The notes beneath the pieces were generated by a model. The model was given only the letters and a program-made list of their open reading frames with translations, made no database searches and was not told where the DNA came from. A stretch of DNA of 64,000 bases, taken from contig JANSYK010000001.1 of NCBI GenBank assembly GCA_024742485.1, positions 372,001 to 436,000 on the forward strand, written 5' to 3'. The position numbers and the translations under genes are program-made. Of the stretch, positions 56,622 through 62,595 are shown piece after piece (the first letter of the stretch is position 1; each line of letters begins with the position of its first letter). The DNA is from Alphaproteobacteria bacterium (GTDB lineage: Bacteria; Pseudomonadota; Alphaproteobacteria; Rhizobiales; Rhizobiaceae).

Positions 56622-57464
56622 GTGTCGAAGATTAATCTTATACTTTCATTCTGGCTTGCACTTTTGGTCCCCGCTACGATTGCTTATGCGGAGTCCGATG
56701 ATATGAGTGCCGGCTTCTACGACAAGAATTTTTATTCCAAGATTCCGTGGACTGTCTCACATAAGGACAAATTCCAACAACTTTTGCGACATAATCTTGT
56801 AACTCCGGACACGCAATTACACAGGGAGAAGACGGCTCTTTTGGTGATTGACACCCAGAACGACTGGGGAACGGCAAAGGGCTCCGCCCCTGAAACCGAT
56901 ATAGACATTGTCGTACCGAAAATCTCAAAAGAGATCGACATTTGGCGACAAACGGGGTCATTGATCATCCATATCGTGCGCATGTACTACGCTGACGGCA
57001 GCGATGCCGATATGGCGCGGAAATGGCAGATGGAAAAAGGCCAGTTCAGTATGGCCGTTCCCGGGACATGGGGATCGCAACTCGTCCGCTCGACCACGAC
57101 CTCGGACACGACACTTGACTACAAAAGCCTCCTGAATCTGGGTGTGCAGAAGATCGGACCGAATGAGTATGTGATCTATAAACCGCATTACAACGGTTTT
57201 GATCGCAGCAGTCTTAACGATTTTTTGAAATCCAAAGACATCGACAGTGTGGTCTTCGTGGGTATGACATTTCCAAATTGTGTCCGTGCTACCCAATACG
57301 GAGCAACCGATCATCACTACCGCGTTGCCGCTGTGCCTGAAGCGATTACCCAGGTTTATCCAGGTGGATTGGTAGCGATGCAGCGTCAAGGTGTTCAGCT
57401 AATGTCCATGGACGACTTTGCAAAGTTTGCAAACTCAAAATCGGACACCGCCGTACCAGACTGA
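56622..57464 (+). CDS. Exported isochorismatase-fold cysteine hydrolase
   Basis: 280 residues from the GTG at 56622 (AGAAAGG upstream). Signal peptide MSKINLILSFWLALLVPATI to about AYA. Isochorismatase-like hydrolase with the complete triad pattern: TALLVIDTQNDW (Asp), YVIYKPHYNGF (Lys), VFVGMTFPNCVRAT (Cys), then ATDHHYRVAAVPEAITQ. Family members hydrolyse amides, ureas or isochorismate; secretion to the periplasm is unusual. Base composition is poorer in GC than the core genes and it lies between the two copies of a duplicated segment, so recent acquisition is likely. Confidence 0.85.
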   Translation: MSKINLILSFWLALLVPATIAYAESDDMSAGFYDKNFYSKIPWTVSHKDKFQQLLRHNLVTPDTQLHREKTALLVIDTQNDWGTAKGSAPETDIDIVVPKISKEIDIWRQTGSLIIHIVRMYYADGSDADMARKWQMEKGQFSMAVPGTWGSQLVRSTTTSDTTLDYKSLLNLGVQKIGPNEYVIYKPHYNGFDRSSLNDFLKSKDIDSVVFVGMTFPNCVRATQYGATDHHYRVAAVPEAITQVYPGGLVAMQRQGVQLMSMDDFAKFANSKSDTAVPD

Positions 57465-57670
57465 TTTGGTGACAAAAAACGCTGATAGGACTTCTCAGCC
57501 ATTTGAGAATCCCAGTCAGACGATGTGCAAATAATCAGGACAATAAAGCGGAGAAACGCGTTGTTCATGTTCTGGCGTCCATCTTGGATCGTTTGAAGCC
57601 TTGGCCAATGTTTTTGTCACCGCAACCAGAAAGGCCGCCCCGTCGGGGCGGCTCCAGACAACTGACAATC

Positions 57671-57695
57671 CTCCAGCAATTGCCGGAGGTTTTTG
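57671..57695 (+). terminator. Intrinsic terminator after the exported hydrolase gene
   Basis: CCTCC/GGAGG stem with inner GC pairs (one mismatch) followed by TTTTT. About 30 bp upstream a perfect GCCGCCCC/GGGGCGGC hairpin at 57634-57652 gives a second stem. Confidence 0.7.
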
Positions 57696-57707
57696 GTTCT
57701 TTGGGAG

Positions 57708-57890
57708 ATGTTGAAGAAACCAACAGACTGGCAAACAGCGAAAGAGATGGTGATATCTGATACGCTTGTGCCCGAGGATCACCTTCTTCGTCGCATTGAT
57801 GGTGTGACAGACTTTTCATTCTTCCGCGGGTTGGCTGCGGATTTAGAATGCCCGCACAAAAGCCGCCCAGCGCTTGATACGCTTTCATGA
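57708..57890 (+). pseudogene. Truncated IS1182-family transposase, N-terminal fragment
   Basis: MLKKPTDWQTAKEMVISDTL then VPEDHLLRRIDGVTDFSFF and RGLAADLECPHKSRPALD match the beginning of IS1182/IS5-like transposases (the VPxDHLLRxID and GRPALDP motifs). The frame breaks off at RPALD, exactly where the duplicated helicase-tail segment (57880) starts. No catalytic part remains. Confidence 0.75.
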
Positions 57891-57935
57891 TGATCGGCGC
57901 CAAGCGCTGACAGTGTTGCACCCGTCGCTGCGTGC

Positions 57936-58250
57936 CTACTTTGCGCGCAGCGCGGCGCCATAGGCCAGCTTGACCCATTTCTCCAGAATATCCGGATCAT
58001 CGAGCGCTTCGTCAGGGATGGACCAGTATGGCATCTTGACCGGCTTGTTCTTGCCGGAATAAACCCACGGCTTCGATCCTGCCGCCTCGAATTCCGGTGC
58101 ACTCTGCGCATCAGCCTTCAGCAGGATCTCGCCGTCAACTTCGAGCGCCAGGATCTTTCCCTGATGGTAGATCCCCTTGCCGCCGAACATTTTCCTTATT
58201 GTAACGGGCTCCAGGGCCGAAAACATGTCGTGGATCGCATCATTGTCCAT
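57936..58250 (-). CDS. TfoX/Sxy N-terminal domain protein, copy 2
   Basis: 104 residues from the ATG at 58250, preceded by the same AGGAGG spacing as copy 1. MDNDAIHDMFSALEPVTIRK, MFGGKGIYHQGKILALEVDG, EILLKADAQSAPEFEAAGSK. The glycine-rich GGKG here is the usual TfoX-N form, so copy 2 looks like the ancestral or better preserved one. Downstream of the intact VOC gene, 30 bp after it. Confidence 0.92.
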   Translation of the reverse strand: MDNDAIHDMFSALEPVTIRKMFGGKGIYHQGKILALEVDGEILLKADAQSAPEFEAAGSKPWVYSGKNKPVKMPYWSIPDEALDDPDILEKWVKLAYGAALRAK

Positions 58251-58280
58251 GGTGTCCTCCTCTTTCAAATCTGCAGATCA

Positions 58281-58670
58281 TCATGTTTTGATCTCGGAGC
58301 AGATTTCAACGGTGTGTCCGTTCAAATCCGCGACATAAGACACCCACTGGCCCCACGGCATCTCTTTTGGTTCAGCAAGGCTTCGGGCACCATGGTCCAG
58401 CGCCTTGCGGTACGCTGCCCTGACATCCTCGGCCACCAGCGCGATCTCGAATGCCGCGGGCTTCTTGTCCGCGCTCTGTCGGCGAAATGCAAAGCCATGA
58501 CTGGCAGCCAGACTTTCAGCGGCAAAAGCCAGCGTCGTACTGCCGGTCGCCATCTCTCCATAGGTTCCGCTTTCATGAACAAAAGCCGCCTGAAGGCCGA
58601 ATGCGGCCTCGTAGAACGCCATCGATTGCGCCACATCCGCCACATACAGGATTACATAACCGAGTTTCAT
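58281..58670 (-). CDS. VOC (glyoxalase/bleomycin-resistance fold) protein, copy 2
   Basis: 129 residues, ATG at 58670, MKLGYVILYVADVAQSMAFY. Single VOC unit pair with HESGTYGEMATGSTTLAFAA, ALVAEDVRAAYRKALDHGAR and VSYVADLNGHTVEICSEI (the late Glu of the metal site). VOC proteins act as metal-dependent lyases, dioxygenases or drug-binding proteins; no substrate can be assigned. Intact counterpart of the decayed copy 1. Confidence 0.92.
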   Translation of the reverse strand: MKLGYVILYVADVAQSMAFYEAAFGLQAAFVHESGTYGEMATGSTTLAFAAESLAASHGFAFRRQSADKKPAAFEIALVAEDVRAAYRKALDHGARSLAEPKEMPWGQWVSYVADLNGHTVEICSEIKT

Positions 58671-58725
58671 CGGATGACCTCACACTAGAACAAAACAGGA
58701 ACATAAAAAGCAATTAAGCGCCGTG

Positions 58726-59163
58726 TCAATTAATCATCGTCGCATAGGCTTGAAGGATAGGGATTGAGGGCTGAATCACCCCGGAGAAACTGTAAACAAT
58801 GTCACCGGTATTAACTGTAAACCATGTGCCAAGAATGGACCGCCACCCTTTGGCGGACGGTGTGTGACCCTGGCGCATCCTGGTGAACAGAACTTCCAGG
58901 CATTGGCCTTCGACGATGTCGGCACCGGCTGGCAGCTCGCGGGAAAAATGTTTCCGCAGGGTCTTTTCATCGTAGCCGAGATAGCGGGCAATCCGCTCAT
59001 GCGTCCAGCCACGCGCCCGCAGTACCGCCACAGTCTGTTGATTTTCCGCCACTTTTCCATAGGACGGCCGACCGCGCCGATCCTTGATCGGCCGGATGGG
59101 CTGACCGAACAGATCGAGATCCGGTGCCGTCAGGCTGTCGCTGGCTGGATTTTTGCTATCCAC
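58726..59163 (-). CDS. Small-terminase-like phage packaging protein, C-terminus replaced
   Basis: 145 residues, GTG start. The N-terminal two thirds is phage-like: DLDLFGQPIRPIKDRRGRPS, then a helix-turn-helix in ARYLGYDEKTLRKHFSREL followed by PAGADIVEGQCLEVL. Such HTH proteins precede TerL in alphaproteobacterial prophages. After about residue 105 similarity ends and the frame runs through a segment with direct repeats (58787-58827) to a chance stop. So it is probably truncated; no large terminase follows. Confidence 0.65.
   Translation of the reverse strand: MDSKNPASDSLTAPDLDLFGQPIRPIKDRRGRPSYGKVAENQQTVAVLRARGWTHERIARYLGYDEKTLRKHFSRELPAGADIVEGQCLEVLFTRMRQGHTPSAKGWRSILGTWFTVNTGDIVYSFSGVIQPSIPILQAYATMIN
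58787..58827. repeat. Short direct repeats, possible IS terminus remnant
   Basis: AACTGTAAACAATGT at 58788-58802 and AACTGTAAACCATGT at 58813-58827, 25 bp apart. Multiple TGTAAAC-type repeats are typical of transposon ends. This coincides with the point where the terminase-like protein loses similarity. Confidence 0.4.
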
Positions 59164-59240
59164 CGGAAAAAAATCTCCGAATGAGGGGGGATGCGGTTAC
59201 AGGGCGGCGGGGGTTGTAGAGATTTGACCCGCCCCCCCGG

Positions 59241-59591
59241 TCAGGTCTGGCCCAGGGCGCGGTGGGAGCGCTCGCGTGCTGTCTTGATGTTGTGGTGCGT
59301 GATGCACAGAAGCTGGATGTTGGCAGGGTCGAGCGGTGCGCCGCCGTCCTTGCGTTCCTTGATGTGGTCACCGATGACGCGGCTCGTTGATCCGCAGATC
59401 TCACACCAGTTGCCGCGCTCTTGCTTGATCTGTTTGATCAGCGTGCGCCACTGTGGCGATGAATAGAATTGCTCGGCGAGCTTTGGCGCTGGCTTCAGCC
59501 TGGGCGGCAATGGCTGCAACCTTGGTCTGAGGGTTTTCAATAATGAAGACAAAGTGAATCTCTGACAGCATTTATTTCGTTTGGTTTGCAC
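59241..59591 (-). CDS. HNH endonuclease, phage type (possibly 5'-truncated)
   Basis: Up to 116 residues. HNH core: FYSSPQWRTLIKQIKQERGN, CEICGSTSRVIGDHIKERKD, PANIQLLCITHHNIKTARER with two CxxC-type zinc knuckle pairs and the catalytic Asp-His. HNH nucleases of this type sit next to terminase genes and aid DNA packaging. The native start is unclear: family members begin near LRPRLQPLPPRLKPAPK, and sequence before it turns AT-rich, suggesting that the 5' end was altered by an insertion. Confidence 0.82.
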   Translation of the reverse strand: MQTKRNKCCQRFTLSSLLKTLRPRLQPLPPRLKPAPKLAEQFYSSPQWRTLIKQIKQERGNWCEICGSTSRVIGDHIKERKDGGAPLDPANIQLLCITHHNIKTARERSHRALGQT

Positions 59592-59712
59592 CGTTTACAA
59601 CACAAACGAAAGCATACTGACCTTCTCCAAATAACCAAACTATAATTACAAAATTAGAAAGATATTGGTTTGCAAAACGATTTCTACTTTTTCAAATTTT
59701 GGATAATATTCT
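59592..59712. other. AT-rich spacer upstream of the EF-hand cassette
   Basis: Strongly AT-rich compared with all flanks, with no ORF. It marks the left boundary of the cassette; the promoter follows at 59713-59741. Confidence 0.5.
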
Positions 59713-59741
59713 TTGACATTCACAACTGATTAGTATTTTAT
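59713..59741 (+). promoter_or_regulatory. Promoter of the EF-hand cassette
   Basis: TTGACA at 59713-59718, 17-nt spacer, TTTTAT at 59736-59741; transcription would start near 59748, about 28 nt before the first start codon and just before the GGGAGGGG ribosome site. Confidence 0.55.
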
Positions 59742-59775
59742 TGACTGTTAATCAAAATTGATTGGGAGGGGAATT

Positions 59776-60063
59776 GTGAATAGTCAAAAATTGTATTCAA
59801 TCGTTAAACGTTTTCTTGCTGACCTTACTGGGAGGAAATACCAACACGTTCTTGCGGATATGGTGTTTAGAGATGATCCACCTAAAGGCCTTGGATTTCC
59901 TGATGCAAACCTAGGAAGCCTAGCAAATGATCTCAATGAACACTTCAAGAAATTGAAGAATCCGATTTCCCCACCTCTAGTACCAAACGACGCGCTAAAG
60001 TCTGAGACAGTCGGAGATCTTTATGACGTCATAAGGAAGAGAATTCCGAAGGAGAACACCTGA
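59776..60063 (+). CDS. Small ACP-like protein A of unknown function
   Basis: 95 residues from the GTG at 59776, with GGGAGGGG upstream (a longer frame starts at 59758). No signal peptide. It aligns without a gap to protein B (61290-61580), about 26 identities over 89 positions, including GLG (38-40), LA (49-50), N54, F57, PPL (66-68), P70, T78 and D81. Helix-loop-helix order and the TVGDLYDVI end recall acyl-carrier proteins, but where ACPs have DSL this has DANL, so no serine for phosphopantetheine. Overlaps the next gene by one base (TGATG). Not matched to a named family. Confidence 0.8.
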   Translation: MNSQKLYSIVKRFLADLTGRKYQHVLADMVFRDDPPKGLGFPDANLGSLANDLNEHFKKLKNPISPPLVPNDALKSETVGDLYDVIRKRIPKENT

Positions 60064-61244
60064 TGAAAACACTCATCTCAATAACCCTCCTTCTCGGCAC
60101 CACGCCGGCTTGGGCTCCTGCACACGCTGCCGTTACTTGCGATTCAAAATTCGACATAAACCAAAATGGGCGAATAGATTTTGGTCAAGAGATTGATGCT
60201 TGCACTATTCATAAGGTTTCCGAAACATTCCGGACATACGACACCGACTTCAATGGCAATCTTGAAAACCATGAACTTCGACAAATTGATACCAAAGTCA
60301 AAAATTCTGAAAAATACTCCAAGGCAATTGTGGATGCACGAGCATTGGTAACGACGGATGGGGTTCCGCTTAACCCAGACCCGCCAGATACCCCGCCAAA
60401 TAAAGACCACTTCCTGGCTCAATCAGGATTCACTCTTCGAAAAGCGTACGAGGGTGGCAGTATCTGGGCGCTGCCGGAATACACGCCTAAGATTTCGGGA
60501 GCACAATTCACGTACACACATGACCAGCACGGAAACAACAATGTCTTTGTCGCAAACGGTGCATTATCGTTTTACCGACGTTGGGCACTGAACAAAAATC
60601 GAGACAACCAAAAGATCCCCTATCTCAACGGCGCTATTTGGAACATTGGTGCTGTTTTTGACTATACAGCGAACAGAAACGATCCAACCAAGGAGACAGA
60701 TTCACTTACCTTCAAAACCGGTGGTGGATTGAGCTTTGAGGGCGGAAAAATCGATCATCTTGTCAGTGCAGATCTCTTTGATGCAACCGATTTTGATACA
60801 GAAAAACAGGTGTTGGGTATTGAGTTCGAATATGAGCCAGTATCCAATCCACTCGGGTTGGGATTGGCCAAAAAAGTCAAAGATATGCCGATATTTTATC
60901 GCTTTCGCCCCGTGCTGCACAGTGAGTACCAGTTTGTAGCGGATGCCGGCGATTCTGCTGTATTGGCTAAAGCCGAAGACCACTTTTTTGTTGGACCAAT
61001 ATTGAATGCGGAATTGTGGTTTAGTGGCAAATATCTAGATCGGCTATCGCTGGATGCAACCTATTGGTATCAATGGGATGCCCTCGGTAACGCTGACCCA
61101 TTTGATTTTTTCCAAATTTCAGCAAACTACGAGCTGGACCAAAAGGGACATGCAGCTCTCACGGCAACTTACAGAATTGGAAACATCCCAAAGACACGGG
61201 AGGCGGTTGACGACATATCCGTAGGTTTGACCACCAAATTTTAG
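60063..61244 (+). CDS. Exported EF-hand protein with beta-barrel-like C-terminus
   Basis: 393 residues. Signal peptide MKTLISITLLLGTTPAWAPA to HA. Two EF-hand-type loops follow: residues 31-42 (DINQNGRIDFGQ; position 12 is Gln with Glu next to it) and 60-71 (DTDFNGNLENHE, canonical), flanked by Cys26 and Cys47. The C-terminal 260 residues are rich in alternating aromatic strands (DYTANRNDPTKETDS, FYRFRPVLHSEYQF, FFVGPILNAELWFSGKYLD) and the last residue is Phe (SVGLTTKF), the outer-membrane barrel signature. A calcium-responsive outer-membrane protein is inferred. AT-rich; flanked by the two small paralogues. Confidence 0.8.
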   Translation: MKTLISITLLLGTTPAWAPAHAAVTCDSKFDINQNGRIDFGQEIDACTIHKVSETFRTYDTDFNGNLENHELRQIDTKVKNSEKYSKAIVDARALVTTDGVPLNPDPPDTPPNKDHFLAQSGFTLRKAYEGGSIWALPEYTPKISGAQFTYTHDQHGNNNVFVANGALSFYRRWALNKNRDNQKIPYLNGAIWNIGAVFDYTANRNDPTKETDSLTFKTGGGLSFEGGKIDHLVSADLFDATDFDTEKQVLGIEFEYEPVSNPLGLGLAKKVKDMPIFYRFRPVLHSEYQFVADAGDSAVLAKAEDHFFVGPILNAELWFSGKYLDRLSLDATYWYQWDALGNADPFDFFQISANYELDQKGHAALTATYRIGNIPKTREAVDDISVGLTTKF

Positions 61245-61289
61245 GTCAACATATTTAAGTACCCCAGGGTGAAACCGGGTGAACTAGCT

Positions 61290-61580
61290 ATGAATTATCC
61301 GATGGTCTATGCGGCCCTAAGGCGCTGCATATCGCATTTGTTCGGGCATCAGGCCGGCGAAATCAACGCCGACACAGACCTACGGAGTCCCCCGCCAGAT
61401 GGACTTGGACTATCAGAAACACAGATAGCGGCATTGGCTGATCCGATAAACAAGTGCTTTGACAGAGCGGGTTTTCCATTGGAGCCACCGTTGACACCCG
61501 CAGAATTGGTGAGGTGCCGCACCATCAGAGACATTGCTCGAATAGTGATATTTCGCTTTAGAGGACACAGACCAAGCTAG
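61290..61580 (+). CDS. Small ACP-like protein B, paralogue of A
   Basis: 96 residues from the ATG at 61290 (GGGTGA 7 nt upstream); an upstream GTG at 61269 is disfavoured by the alignment with A, which starts at the same MN. The same pattern: AD (27-28), PPDGLG (35-40), ALA (48-50), N54, F57, PLEPPLTP (63-70), T78, D81. In place of the ACP serine it has a Thr in the SETQI loop. The C-terminus is basic. 46 bp after the EF-hand gene, likely the third gene of the same transcript. Confidence 0.78.
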   Translation: MNYPMVYAALRRCISHLFGHQAGEINADTDLRSPPPDGLGLSETQIAALADPINKCFDRAGFPLEPPLTPAELVRCRTIRDIARIVIFRFRGHRPS

Positions 61581-61581
61581 A

Positions 61582-61648
61582 ATTTTGCCAGTCTTGGTTT
61601 GGCAAAATCAGGGTCCGACCGGTGTACCGACCCTGATGCTTTCGCATC
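61582..61648. terminator. Three consecutive hairpins between convergent genes
   Basis: Perfect arms: ATTTTGCCA / TGGCAAAAT (61582-61608); CAGGGTC / GACCCTG (61609-61635); GATGC / GCATC with a 4-nt loop that reads GAAA on the minus strand (61635-61648). The second stem on the minus strand is followed by ATTTTG. Probably a bidirectional terminator for the cassette and the NusG-like gene. Confidence 0.6.
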
Positions 61649-61711
61649 GGACGCTCTCGCGCCACCGTTAGGGCTCACTCCAGGATCATCGGATCATCCT
61701 GATCAGATTTG

Positions 61712-62359
61712 CTATCCGATCTTTTCGAGATTGGCAAGAGGGACATCAACAACCGTTTTACCGCCGAACAATTCGGCCATGCAGCGCACATGGCGGGTGC
61801 CCCGATAGCCGCTGACAACGGCCGTCACAAACGAGAATACACCATGGTTTATCTCGACCATATCGCCCGGCTTGAATTTGCTGCGCATGGCTGACCTTGC
61901 ATCATCTTCGAATGCATCGCCTTCAACCAACTCTTTGAGCGCGCACATGATTTCGTGCCTGACGGGGATCGGCTGTTCACCACTGCCAAGCAGCGCCTGG
62001 ACGTGATCCACACTCAGCAAACCGAGAAATGCATGGGCACATGCGACCACCTGAACAAACACATATCCGGTGAAGATCGGCACGCTCTTGCCGTCGCTCA
62101 TACGGCCTCGACGACGAATGATCTGTGTGGTTTTCATCGGCACCCATGCACAAATATTTTTTGCTTCCAGGGCGTCGGCAACCTCAATTTCGCGTCGATT
62201 GGCCACCGAAAGCACGAACCAACGCGAATCACCCGGCGCATCCCGGCTGGCCGCATCGAGCATGGATTGGCGCAATTCGCGTTCCCGCAATCGCCGGTCA
62301 ACCTCAGCCTGGGCTGAAACAGGATCATGGAATTTCAATCGCTCACGCGGCGCGTTCAT
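61712..62359 (-). CDS. NusG-like transcription elongation/antitermination protein
   Basis: 215 residues, ATG at 62359 or 62362 (ATGATG). N-terminal basic tail (about 1-40), a NusG NGN domain (SRWFVLSVANRREIEVADAL, GRMSDGKSVPIFTGYVFVQV) and a KOW-type C-terminal domain (KFKPGDMVEINHGVFSF, VSGYRG). Specialised NusG paralogues of this sort are seen in alphaproteobacterial prophages and in operons needing processive antitermination. The preceding truncated gene overlaps its start by 17 bp. Convergent with the EF-hand cassette. Confidence 0.85.
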   Translation of the reverse strand: MNAPRERLKFHDPVSAQAEVDRRLRERELRQSMLDAASRDAPGDSRWFVLSVANRREIEVADALEAKNICAWVPMKTTQIIRRRGRMSDGKSVPIFTGYVFVQVVACAHAFLGLLSVDHVQALLGSGEQPIPVRHEIMCALKELVEGDAFEDDARSAMRSKFKPGDMVEINHGVFSFVTAVVSGYRGTRHVRCMAELFGGKTVVDVPLANLEKIG

Positions 62360-62595
62360 CATCGCTCTTTTCCTCGTTGCTGCCCAGGTCCGCCATTTCT
62401 GATTTGAACTTTGCCAGTGCATCGCGCACGAATGCGGCCATGTCGGTGTAACCTTCCGCATCTGGCGGCACCGGCAGCCACGCATAGCCCGATGGCGGCC
62501 GGTCCATCAGCGGCCAGGCACTCGCTACGTGCAGGTCCTGCCATGCCGTCCAGAGCGGGTTGCCATTGTCTGCCTGGTGTGCTTCCCGAGAGATG
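62343..62595 (-). pseudogene. Phage-like hypothetical gene, 5' end cut off by IS481
   Basis: The native part reads from the IS boundary: PLWTAWQDLHVASAWPLMD, PPSGYAWLPVPPDAEGYTDM, AAFVRDALAKFKSEMADLGS and an acidic end. The frame continues into the inverted repeat of the IS element (62596), which supplies a non-native start, so the N-terminus is lost. No family recognised; position just before the NusG-like gene with 17-bp overlap suggests one transcript. Confidence 0.6.

Larger units (their letters stand above)
57880..58671. repeat. Segmental duplication, copy 2 (helicase tail + TfoX + VOC)
   Basis: Second copy of the block at 55385-56172, directly repeated, 1.7 kb away. It contains the last 10 codons or so of the helicase gene as dead sequence, an intact TfoX-like gene and an intact VOC gene. 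Confidence 0.85.

Noticed and set aside
57634-57652. Perfect GC hairpin as a separate regulatory RNA
   Set aside because: It lies just before a clear intrinsic terminator and is more simply the first stem of the 3' end of the exported hydrolase transcript.
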